Source: Pelodera strongyloides (Eukaryota > Nematoda > Chromadorea > Rhabditida > Rhabditidae). Taken from it: a stretch of DNA of 64,000 nt. The DNA lies in assembly GCA_036852015.1 (NCBI GenBank), contig JAANDG010000412.1, forward strand, positions 62,001 through 126,000. The letters run 5' to 3'. Positions 34,701 through 45,400 of this stretch are shown here, piece after piece. Made by a program: the position numbers and the translations under genes. Each line of letters begins with the position of its first letter. The stretch's first letter is position 1. The notes under the pieces were generated by a model, which worked only from the letters and a program-made list of their open reading frames with translations, was not told where the DNA came from and searched no databases.

Positions 34701-35755
34701 ACAAACACTTAAAATAAACACTCTACGCGCGCCGGAATGCTCCCAAACGCGCAAAATAGAACTGGAAACTCACTTATTAGCATGCTTGGCAAAATCAGCT
34801 CTTATTTTGTCAAGCACCGTCGACCTTGTCTTCTTCTCCTTTACTGCAGTACTGTCAACGACGATTAACCATTGCACGTCGGGACGACTGGAGACACCAG
34901 CAAACCACTCTGACACCTGATGTCTCACATTCGAGCGGTAATCATCCACGTTCTGGAACACGAAACACAAGTTATTCTTAATTCTTGTTCATATTTCATA
35001 CAAAGTTCAAATTACCAAATAAGATTAACGGGCACGGGCAACGTGTTGACTACAATGTCCCGCATGGCTAATAATAAACACAAAACGATAAAGGCCAAAA
35101 CTCACGGTAACGTTTATGAAGAATAGATTTAGTACAGATGTCGATGTAAAGTTACACTCTTGATGAGGCGAGTACAGTAGTGATTCGTCATAGTTAACGA
35201 ACTTTAGTGGCAAGGTTAATGGAAAATATTTGCCGAATCTGAAAGCAAAGACAATGAGACAAAACAAGCAGCATAGTAGTCTTTCATAGGATAGTGTCAT
35301 TCTCGGGAATCGCAAACTAGTCGTAAATAAATGAGGAATGGAACGGAAAACGAATTCATTCATAGTACTAACGTTTTACAAGCAAAAAATAATTTACATA
35401 GAAGAACAGAGTGTGTCAATGCGGATGATTTTTGTTTACCTTTTAAAACTTATAGTATTTTGCGAGAAATAATTTTGAAGAGCACTTTGATAGACTGATG
35501 ATGCAGCATCCAGAGATTTTGCTGAAAAAAAAACTAAAATCAGATCATCTCGCTCATCACTCAATGTCATTGAAGACGATTGAAGGTGATTTGTCATTGA
35601 AGGAGTATTATACTGGTTGGTCATAAAGCAGTTAACAATGCAGAATTAAAGCATACGCAAACACGAACTTTGTACACCTCACCTGTAATGAACAATTTGA
35701 TCGATTTATTGATTCTCAGTAACGTCGCCAAATCAGCACTGCCCTTATAGTCCAT
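25779..35755 (-). CDS. TRAPPC10: TRAPP complex subunit 10
   Basis: A large subunit of the TRAPPII tethering complex, which activates Rab GTPases at the Golgi. The first exons are 35683-35755 (start MDYKGSADLATLLRINK), 35440-35521, 35106-35238 and 34774-34952, all in phase. The next, from about 34625, continues IEVCESVEHGSFSTLLQAVE. DVQWLIVVDSTAVKEKKTRS, STVLDKIRADFAKHA and, near 34100, LKLYDELDAFL match the N-terminal half of animal TRAPPC10. The C-terminal half comes in many short exons with beta-sandwich character; LYVVLDADERLWNLQERSK (about 26590) and VAFTVLPATAGFLPYPHLT (about 26340) match the family's end. The last exons are about 26007-26109 and the one ending in the stop at 25779 (GGIRQKLGKLF). 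Not every middle exon (26.9-33.9 kb) was placed. Introns carry a TTAA element (31919-32101), a GC-rich motif cluster and a tRNA-like piece. Confidence 0.88.
30789..30871. repeat. GC-rich hairpin, 31-bp perfect arms
   Basis: The arms at 30789-30819 and 30841-30871 are exact reverse complements of 31 bases, separated by 21 bases. Each arm contains GCGGGAAAGTCTGCGG or its complement, the motif that is then repeated at 31210-31450. Confidence 0.9.
31012..31080 (-). repeat. tRNA-derived SINE-like fragment (Ser/Leu-like)
   Basis: On the minus strand TGGCTGAGTGGTTGAAGGC is a very good A box of the serine/leucine tRNA type, and GGGTTCAATTCC is a B box about 27 bases further. Neither a long variable arm nor a pairing acceptor stem can be formed. 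It lies in a TRAPPC10 intron between the hairpin and the motif cluster. Confidence 0.55.
31185..31455. repeat. Cluster of GCGGGAAAGT motifs
   Basis: GCGGGAAAGT occurs exactly at 31210, 31234, 31265, 31348, 31360, 31380, 31410 and 31441, usually followed by CTGCG or ATGCG, in an intron of TRAPPC10. The spacing (24, 31, 83, 12, 20, 30, 31) is irregular, unlike a clean satellite. One further copy and one inverted copy are in the hairpin at 30789-30871. Open frames through the cluster are repeat-encoded. Confidence 0.85.
31919..32101. mobile_element. TTAA MITE, family B
   Basis: It starts TTAAAGCGAAATACCAGCCG and ends with the near inverse (CCGGCCAGTATTTCTCTTTAA). The second paired block is GTTTTTGAAACGCA against TGCGTTTCAAAAAC. 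TTAA is present at both ends. It is the same type as 58095-58258 and shares its outermost 12 bases with family A. It is located in a TRAPPC10 intron. Confidence 0.85.
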
Positions 35756-36051
35756 TAAACTGAAACAGAGAGTTTTAGGCGCTTTTCAGGGAAAAGTAAG
35801 CAAAAGAGGCCACGGCCCGTGTACAAACCAAATACGTTATTTAAAAGATGAATAAAACATTATCATTCGCAATAAATACTGCATTTGGAAAACAAGACCA
35901 GAATATCAAGATTACTACTATCAAGTCGGTTTATAGAGTGAATCAGCAAACGAAAAAGCAAATTAAAGAGACAAAAACAAAAACAACATAAACAACGCAA
36001 CAACAAAAAAATCGAAGACAAAAAAAATAAATTCGCTCTTATACACCTTTA

Positions 36052-36478
36052 GGGCGCGTTCGGGTTGCTCTTTCCGAAAGAGAAAGAGGCAAAAACCCCG
36101 TTCGGGTTGGACCTTTCCGAAAGGATTTAATGCTTTGTGAAAGTGAAAAGTACAGTACACACTTTCCGTGAACACGCAGGGGTTTTCGTTTTAAGATTTG
36201 AATCGATTTAATTGTGCACTGTGCATTTCCTTCCGGTCTTGTGCACGTACTGTCATGTGCCTGCGGCCAGGTCGGCGGTCGGGAAAAAATACAATTCCGA
36301 AATTGTGCACAAGTGCGCAGACCGTGCACATTCAAATAAAAATAAAACCCCTGCGTGTTCACGGAAAGTGTGTACTGTACTTTTCACTTTCACAAAGCAT
36401 TAAATCCTTTCGGAAAGGTCCAACCCGAACGGGGTTTTTGCCTCTTTCTCTTTCGGAAAGAGCAACCCGAACGCGCCC
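36052..36478. mobile_element. 427-bp PIF/Harbinger-like foldback element
   Basis: The ends read GGGCGCGTTCGGGTTGCTC in both directions, with TTA duplicated on both sides (36049-36051 and 36479-36481). The arms are about 140 bases and nearly identical, including CTTTCCGAAAGAGAAAGAGG and GTACAGTACACACTTTCCGT, around a non-repeated centre of roughly 140 bases. The TTA duplication and the GGGC-type terminus fit PIF/Harbinger MITEs; the class is inferred. Confidence 0.88.
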
Positions 36479-37125
36479 TTAACACTTGTTGGTGAATCCC
36501 GCCATGTTTCTATTGTAATGCAATTGTAGATTACGGTATCACACAAAACATTTTTACGGCTTCGAAAATAATTTTTGGCGAACAAGAATACGCAGCATAC
36601 GAAATGACGAAATCTCACAACATGGTGGTGAATTTGGTTTTTGCTTTCGATTATCGGACGAATAAAACCAGTAGCTCTCTTTCAAAAATTGTTTAATATA
36701 AGCATTAGTGAAAACACAATCTGACCTATAAATTGGTACATTAAAATTTAAAAAAATTTCGTCGGTGTGACCGAACTGACAATGAGATGTAACTAATATC
36801 GTTTCCGAAACGTACACGATATGAACTCTATGTGCGCAACAACTATTGGCCAGTAAGTGGCAGTAAAGTCTACTCTGGACTGGACCACGTGCACAGTCTC
36901 GTCGTGAAGAATGAGATGAGAAGAGATTAGATATAATCCCGGCCAGGGTGGTATTTGGTGTGTATGAGTAAAATTAACTCTTATATTAAACTCTTTATTT
37001 AGATGCTTTACAATATGTCAAGGATCATGACAGAATAGAGGGTTTAATGTAAGCATAATATTACACTTGATTGCTTACATTACAACCTGTATTAATTATG
37101 CATATATTTCAGATCGGTCGAACCT

Positions 37126-37182
37126 GATAATCTTATTATATAAAGGAGAGGTTTACTTTTTTTTGTGTGAGCGAAACGAAAA
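37126..37182. repeat. Dispersed repeat, second copy of 3203-3262
   Basis: It has TCTTATTATATAAAGGAGAG, then GTTTACTTTTTT, TTGTGTGAGC and AACGAAA in the same order and spacing as 3203-3262. Confidence 0.6.
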
Positions 37183-37432
37183 TTAGAATATCTAAAGGCT
37201 AAAGGGGAGCGGAGCCTTGAGCAAGCAAAATCGAATATTATTTCATGATTTTTCAAGATACGTTGCAAACGTAGCACACAAACGTTCTCTGTGTTCCTGA
37301 ATTAAAAGTCGCCTCAGGCGGCGATAGTCGTCTGGTATAATATAAGCTGGCGACAAGAGGGAACAACGAGGTTCCCTAGAACGGCCGCTCAAGCCATCGA
37401 TATTGTCGATCAAGATATCCATACCTATTTCA

Positions 37433-37750
37433 TATGTTCCCCTTGAAATAAACATATATTATCTTTCTGGTAGTTTTCGCACCTTATATTACCGGTGTGG
37501 TTCCACAGGACATCACATGCATTGTCTATTACGCTGATCGTCTGGCAGAGATGCTCGCGAGAGACTCAACATAGTTGCAGTGGATTCCGCACTATGTCGC
37601 GAATACGAGGTGGGTCATTCGTCTCACAACTAGGACTTCAGAAGAAGATACACAAGCAACCTTCATCAGTTCGGGAAAGCGCTCATGTGTCCCTTGAAAT
37701 AAAAATCGACCATATTTCTGGTTGTTTTCGCACCTTATATTACTCTTGCT
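37433..37750. repeat. Pair of about 55-bp direct repeats
   Basis: CCCTTGAAATAAA followed by TTTTCGCACCTTATATTAC occurs at about 37440-37492 and again at about 37690-37742 with a few differences. A related GGCGAC...TATAATATAA motif appears near 37320 and 38130. This may be a decayed element. Confidence 0.55.
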
Positions 37751-38290
37751 TTGTACTCTTGTCTGGCGAGTTGCTACTTTTCGGCGCCGTTTCAAGCTAA
37801 AATGCAAAACACTCTCCGCTGCTCAAGTGGAAATTTTGTGGACAAAAATGAGCATTATGAGCACATTGCACATGGTTCCGAATCTGCAACCGCAAAGTCT
37901 TTATTCTAGTTTATTTATTGGCAAAGTCTTTATTGCACGTTATGGTTTATACAGCAATCACGCGCCTGGGTCCTTGGTTTATTATCTAAAGAAAGTTTAT
38001 GTTTGTTTGTTTGATAGTGAGTATTCAATTACGATTTTTTCGGCGTTATAAGTAGGTAAACATTTCGCGCGTCTTCAAGTACGCCGTTTAGTGAATTATT
38101 ATATAAACCTTGGAAGATAGTCGCCTGAATCCTAGGCGACTTGTATAATATAATTGTTTAATTTCAGCTGTTAAATCGAATTTAGAACCGGCGACCCGAC
38201 AACGCAAAACTTCGGGAAAATCACAGTTCCACATCTTATTCAGTCATCTAGTATTTCAGTTGTAGCACACTTTGAGCGAATGTGAAGCGC

Positions 38291-38316
38291 CCCCCCCCCC
38301 CCCCCCCTTTTTTTCC
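38291..38316. repeat. Poly-C then poly-T tract
   Basis: A run of about 19 C is followed directly by about 7 T. Its true length is uncertain, because such runs are prone to sequencing error. Confidence 0.85.
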
Positions 38317-38826
38317 CTGGAGAGCACCCCGATTTCCAAGCAACGTTTCCCGAGGTGCCTATACAATCGTAGAGTTTCATAAGAGTATATGGCACTGATT
38401 TTTTTCTATTGCAGCTCCCCCAGACCTTGACGCGCAGAAGCTCTTCTCACTCAGAGGTGTCAGAAAGTTGAACGCTGTGAAGATTATAAGCCGCCTCATA
38501 GAATAGAGGGGCTTCTTTGGTCCCCGACAAGGGAAACGCAGAGCGAGATGTGATGACGCCAGTGTAAACTTCAGTCAGTATAACTTGTATAACGCTCCTT
38601 GTCAACTAAATCGATGTAAACGCCAGTATAACTCACTTTACTTTGTCAAATAATTAAGTTTAATGATAAACGAATATCCTTCGAATTACGTGCAGAATTC
38701 GTTCTTTAGTATACACATAAAGAGCCCGCTTGTTTTTTTACAGTAAGAAAGGACAAGGTATAAGGCACGTGCCGGAAAATGTTTCAAACGCGCACCGGTG
38801 TTCGGCCACGCCTCCTCTCATTATTC

Positions 38827-39116
38827 TGGGGTCTCGATGTATGGCAAAAACAGCGCATTTTGCTTCCAAGTATCAAATTGCATCTCGTGTACGATTTTGC
38901 ATACACCTTTGAAAGTTAGAAAATGCACCATTGATAATACTAGAGGAGGCGAAAATGCACAGTTTATGCATGCTCCCAAAAAAATAGTCCTGTGGCGAAC
39001 GCCGCGGGACCATTTTTTGGCGGTCTGTAGTTGTTCTCGTGTAGTGCCAATCTACGGTAATTAAAGCCATACTTGGAAGCAAAATCCGGCAATTTTTGCC
39101 ATACATCGAGACCCCA
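38827..39116. mobile_element. 290-bp MITE with TTC duplication
   Basis: Both ends read TGGGGTCTCGATGTATGGC inward, and the inverted match continues to CTTCCAAGTAT (about 46 bases). TTC is found just outside each end (38824-38826, 39117-39119). The interior shares CTCGTGTAGTGCCAA and TACGGTAA with 5316-5575, inverted. Confidence 0.82.
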
Positions 39117-39470
39117 TTCGATTCGACGATCCTTTTTCCATTTCATCATTTGGGTGGTTTCCTTCTTTCTTTGGTTTCTTTTTATCTATTCTTTAGATGT
39201 CTTCAGCTAGGCGATGGGACTTTCTTTCTAAGTGTGCCCTACCACTTTAGCACCCACCAATGTGTCGTTTTGTTCGTTTCGCCAAGCCACAAACATTCAA
39301 ATTTAGCAAAGAATACAAAACTTGTTTTTCTGGCCCAGAGCAACGTGCGCGTGAATTTGAGGGAATCCATTAAGGCTATTGTTCGAAATTTCCTGCTTAC
39401 TTTTTGGCTGTGCTGTTGGCTTTTATTAACAAAGCTAAATTTAGAGCTCGTCTCTCTATACTCGGAGAAC

Positions 39471-42400
39471 ATGTCGAAGTTTTTTCGCGGAGCAGTCTCG
39501 AGCTCTGATTCTGAATCAGACGGTTCCAGCGGTGATGAGGAGGTTCGCGTTGTGCAGAAGAAGACAGTGTAAGCTCTTTGCCTCTTTGTTGTTACTTCCA
39601 CAATTCTATTTTGGTTTCGTTTTAGCATCTCCAGATTTTGCTACCAGTGACTCTATGGGTGCGCTCTCGTTAATAATTTTCTTGTTGACTACAATGTTTG
39701 AAAGTATTGTGTTTATTATTGATGCAAAAAGAAAGAACAAATTGGCTTTACAATATTATTTAGAATTCGTGATTTTGCGATCAGTGACTCTGAAGATGAA
39801 GAGAAGAAGGTTGTCAAGTCCCGCAAAGAGCGAAAGTTTGACGACCTCAAGGAAACCATTAAGAAGATGAAAAATGTCAAAACTATCAGGGACTTTTCCA
39901 AAATGATCGAACGTAAGTGTTTTTTTTTGCTCAGTTACGCATATGCTTTTGCCCCATGAATTCCCTATATGTGCTATCCCTCACGTAAATACGAGGCGCC
40001 TGAAACCTTAACGTTACAGGACGTTCTTGTTTATTTTCTTCTTGATTTTTATAAATGAGTTACTTAGTCTCGTATGCTCGTTGTCTCATAGTCGCACAAT
40101 ATAGTACCAGTACGCCATTCGCAGGTGAGTTCCCTCTTTCGGTGCATTTCTCGACTTTATTGTTAGTCCCGTGGAAGTCCGTGCTCGAATTACTTTTTTT
40201 TTAAATTTCAGTATTCGCTGAAATTGACACCGCGTTCAACAAAGCTAAGCCGCTACTGCGTCGCCAAAAGCAGATTGCTCCCAAATTTTACGTCAGATAT
40301 CTTGTTGAACTTGAGGACTTCATTAATGAAGTATGGGAGGACAAGGAAGGGCGCAAGGTTCGTTTTCCTCTATTTTATTGTGCAAACATTGTGGTCTTCT
40401 GTTTATTTGAATTTGTTCGAGGTAATTGTACCTCGACTGAGTTATATGTCGAAATAGTGTAGATGCTCAGTTGATTACTTCGGCAACTTGTTCATTGCAG
40501 AAGATGTCGAAGGGAAATGCCAGTGGATTGAACTTGTTGAGATCCAAACTGCGCAAGTACATCAAGGACTATGAAAATGAAATGGTCGAATACAGGAAGA
40601 AGCCGGATCCCGTTGGATACGAGACTCCTGACGAAGAAGAGCAACAAGAAGTCGAGAGCAAGGTCAACTATTTAATGTTTTATGAACGTCTTAAAGGGAT
40701 CGGTTCACCTGAAATAGTGTCTCTTTTTTTGTTTCTTTATTTTCTATAAGGGTTAATAAAAATTTGGAATACAAAAAGTAGTGTTCCATTTTAATACTCA
40801 CGAAGATATTGGGTGATAAAGTGGTGGACTGACCGGTCCGGAATGCAAAAAGGGTAATTATTACCCTTTTTGCGTTCCGGACCGATCAATCCACCATTTT
40901 ATCATATAAAAAAAAACAGCCACTCTTTCAGGTGAACCAATAGCACCAAAATCTCTAGATTTGTGAAGACCCTTTTTATTCTGTTATCATATTTGACCTT
41001 TTTCACCTGTTGAATATTGTTCCCTCATTGGCACTGTCTTCAGAATGAGTCTCCGGTGGATGAAGCTCCTGCGGCTCCAGCAAAGAAGAAGGTGATCGAA
41101 GATAGGGATCTGGATGCAAGTGATTTGGTTTGTGTTTTGTTTTTGTTGGACTTTTATTGCTTACTTTCATATTTCGTTTTATAGTAGGTGGTATCATCAT
41201 ATCATTATGAATTCATTATTGGAATTGCAATGGATTTGCTATCTCGCTATTTTCACTTCGTCGTTTGTTCAGGAAACTGACTGGTCCGAGTCCGATGCCC
41301 ACAGTTCGGATACCGAATCAGAAATTGACATGGAAGCCATGAAAATGGAACAGCTCCGACAGTATTTCTTGAAGTGGGTTGCTACATCTTGACTCTCACG
41401 TCTCGTCTCTCACGGCGTTGCGCTCTTTTAATGAGTAAATTTTCAGATATTAAATTTCTCATAACCAAATAGGATAGGTGGTTTTGATGCTCTCTTTTGT
41501 TTTCCTTTCAAAAAATCAGTTGATAGAATTGTAGGCCATTTCTTTGTTTTCTTTTAGGAAGGAATTCCGTGACGACAAAGGAAAGGGCAAGAAGACCGAA
41601 GAAGATGATAAGAAGAAGGACAGAAAGAGGAAGCAGGCTAGTTTTATTTCATTTTAATTTTTTTATTTATCAAATTCAAATGTTGAGTTTTTCGAGCTTT
41701 ATGTGATGCTTCACTAAGATGATTATTGCTATACCGCGGGTCAACAATATCTTGCTATATTTGTGAATATTATAAACAATATTTCCAGAAGATTGTGGTA
41801 ATTGCTGAAGACGAGTCGGATGACGAGGAATGGACCGAAGTGGGCAAAAAGGAAGAGAAAATTGTACTTTTCGATGCCAAACAGGAGATTACTCACAAGG
41901 TCAGCTGAGCTGGGTTTGGATTTACTTTTTTATGTTTCAAATGATATGGGTGTCGAGTATCGTTGATCACGTCGATCTGAATTGTTAAGGGCTTTATTTT
42001 TATCCGTTAAATCAAGATATTAGACGTACGACATATTGTGTAGTTTAGTTCGGTCAAATAGTCGAAACCATTCAAGGAGTCCAACGTACATTGAACACCC
42101 TTTCCTTTCCAGGCGATGATCGAAAAGTTGACTGAAGTGATTGCTTCCCGCGGTAGAAAGTCGTGCAACAAGAAGACACTTGTTCGCACACTTCAGGAAT
42201 TGTACAACATTGCCGTTGATGTGAGTTAAACTATATTTTTTGTTCTAGTTCTGTTATACTGATTTTTGATCCACCATCCACAATAAAGTGTGATAATGAT
42301 ATAAACTAGCTTTTCTGTTCTAGTTCTGATATTGCACTGATTTTTGATCACAATAAAGTATGCTAATTATAAACTAACTTTTTTGTACTGAGTTCTGATA

Positions 42401-45400
42401 TTACACTGATTTTTGATCCACAGTAAAGTATGATAATGATAGTAGCCTTGTATATTAGCTTGAAGCCGCGAAGGTTTTGTCGACACATTTTTCTACTTGA
42501 TTGTTGTTTCAGAAGAAATTGGGCAACGGAATCTTGGTCAAAATCCTGTTTAACATTGTATCGGTCCTCTTTGATCTGAGCACTAGAATCAGTGATTGCA
42601 TGGATATTGCCACCTGGACCAAGTGAGTTTTTTCTTTCTTTTTAGTTCGTTTATGTAAAAGTGTAAAATAAAATGTAAACCTTGTATTACATTTTATTCC
42701 TCGCTAACGATCAACGACACTTTGTTTTGTATTTTTTTGTGTGTTTGTTAACGTGTACATGTGTTTGTTGATTATAGGACCCTCGATGCAATCAACACTC
42801 TCATTGAATTGCTTGACGAATCTGGAGTGGAGCTGTCCCTCAGAGTTAGCGAGGAGGAGGAGAATGTTACGGTTGGTTTTGTTTACATTATTCCAATTCT
42901 GTGTACCATTTAATTGAAGTTCTGATCTTTTTGATCGATGCCGTTTCGTCTTGTCTTGTTCGTACGTGATCGTGATCACTTTTCGCCATTGATGTGCTAC
43001 GCGAATTTGGCGTGCTCTGCTCTGATTGTTTCCTTTTTGCTGCCTCACAACTATGTTCGCGAATTAATTGCCATTGTCGTTATTGCAGAACATGATGGTT
43101 TTACTATTTGCATAATGTTTTAGAATGTCTGTAAATATTGTCTCAAAATTGTACATTCATTATATTCTCGCTTCTATTAGTTCTCTCTTAGCTTACCACA
43201 ACACGACATTATATCATTATGTTCTGACTTTGGCACGGTTGTTTATTTATTAAATATAATTATATAATATGGATTTCTCTCTGCCGTCACGCCACAATTG
43301 TCCCCAACTTTAACTTTCGATGCTAGGGCTACTTATTTTCCGCCAGATCCGATCTCGCTAAACTATGGTGGCAGAACTAGTGTTCAACTGGTTGTCGTCT
43401 TTGTACTCTCTCTCTCTCTCTCTCAATACTCTTTCTCCGGTCCAGATTTCCATTTCCCATAGCGACCATTAGTTTCATTGTGTTTGCGGTTGTCATGGTG
43501 GGCCTGTCCCGTTTTGGGACTGCCTGTTCTTATTTCTTCCATGCTTCCCTCACTCGCCTTTTCTTTCTTTTCTTTCCCACACCACCACTTTGCCTGCTGG
43601 TTGCTTGTTCTCAAATCTCCATCCTGCACACACCACTTTATCGATGTAACACAGAATGCAACATGTTGATGTTGGGTATTTTATGTTTCCGTAAGAGAAC
43701 AATAGCTGAAGTCCGTTGTGCAATGATTTTGCGTGATTGTTCTGACATTCAAATATATCACTTTCTATATTGTACATGATAACTTACTACGTCAGTTTGT
43801 GTGTAGGTGTAGAATTGATAAATAGGTACTTTCTACTCAGTGCTCCGTCGTACTAAGTTCGAATGGGTTGTTATTTTTATTTATTTTCGGATACCCTATT
43901 TTTTTATTCTTGCTTCTTTCTCCTCCGAGATCGCGATTTGTACGATGTTGCAAGTTACAATATTCTTATTATCAATACAAGTATCTTCACATATTTTATA
44001 AAAACTGCGAAATTGCGTGCCTGGCTGGCTTGTCAGTTAACTTTTCCGTCCTTGCCTATTTTCACATTGTGTTATTACTAGCACTATGCTTTTTGACAGC
44101 CCATTTCTGTGGCGTCCGTCCATTCATTTACGCTGTGAATGCCCACTTCTGTCCCATTATGCCAGTCCATTTAGTCCCATTGACGTGGTCTTTCTCCCCT
44201 TTTGCCTTCCTCTCTCTCTTTGGTCCATTTACTGCTTCAGTTCCTTTTTTCTGTTTCTCTCGTCTCTCAAAATTGCTTGGATTTTTACCTGTTTTTCCGA
44301 TTCCCTAGTTCTCAGTCCTCATTGTGATTGTCCACCAGTTCACCGTAGTACATTACCAATTATCTTATTCTATATACTTATACAATTGCAGAAATTCCAC
44401 AAATCTATGTTTATCTGGTGTTTTTATTGTATAATATTTCACAATGTGTATTCTAGGATGAGGAGCAACCTTTCCGTATCAATGGTTCTGTGCTCATGTC
44501 CGTGCAGAGACTGGATGCCGAACTGACCAAGATCCTCCAGAATGCAGACTGTCACTCCACTGATTATATGGAGAAGTTAGTTGATATACCTTACTAAAGA
44601 CTGTGTTATGTATAAGAGGTTGGCGTTAAGCTGCGCTAGTGGGAAAATCCACTTGGCAGCTGTTTGCGCTCCTCCTAGTGTCATTCGAACTGTCCACGAA
44701 ATAAATAAGTATAATATAGATGGACAGCTTACAGCTAGACTTGCAACACTTGTTGATATTGTGCTGTCTGGTTAGTTTATTTGTTTAGAACCTCATTCAC
44801 TAATCATTCAATTTAGGCTGAAGGGCGAGAAGGATATTTGCCAGTTGATCGATCGAACCCAGAAATATGTGGATGACAGAAGCAACCTCGGATACTTCGA
44901 GAACGATGAAGTGTGCAAGACGTACATGCTCAAGATTGAGCACATTTACTACAAGGTTGGTCTGGTAGTTGATTTTGATTTTCTGAACTCACAATTTTTT
45001 TTTCGCCATGTTTCATTGTTTTTGTAAAAATGCTGTAGTCAGCAGTTGCCACTGAGTTGTATCGGATAATTGTACAATACGCCCCCGAACCACTGAACTC
45101 CCAAAGCATAGCCTAAGCCCGCTGACGAGCTCACCGGCGAACCACCACCGGAATTAGAATATAGCATAAATTTAGAGGGCTCATGGCTGAAACACCTCCG
45201 GAATTAGCATAGAAGGTATGGGAAGCCCGGAGGTGGTACGAGGAATTTATTAGAAACGTATCAGAAACAGGGAAAATTTCGCGAACCACCTCCAGACTCA
45301 CCGGCGAGGTTTATGCCCTGTCCCAAAGGAACTTGTGTGACAATTCTCTCTTCTCGTCTTTACATTCGCCTGTGTGTATCGGCCGCGTGCGGTTGCACTC

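Larger units (their letters stand above)
35756..39470. other. Repeat-rich gap between TRAPPC10 and eIF3C
   Basis: The two genes are transcribed away from each other here, so both promoters must lie in this stretch. It carries a 427-bp inverted-repeat element (36052-36478), a repeat copy (37126-37182), two direct repeats (about 37440 and 37694), a poly-C/poly-T run (38291-38316) and a MITE (38827-39116). A 70-codon minus-strand frame at 37243-37455 is open but unsupported. Confidence 0.6.

Noticed and set aside
43863..44526. Two hydrophobic 146-codon plus-strand frames
   Set aside because: They lie mostly in the T-rich eIF3C intron 42872-44456; the second runs into the real exon in the wrong frame.
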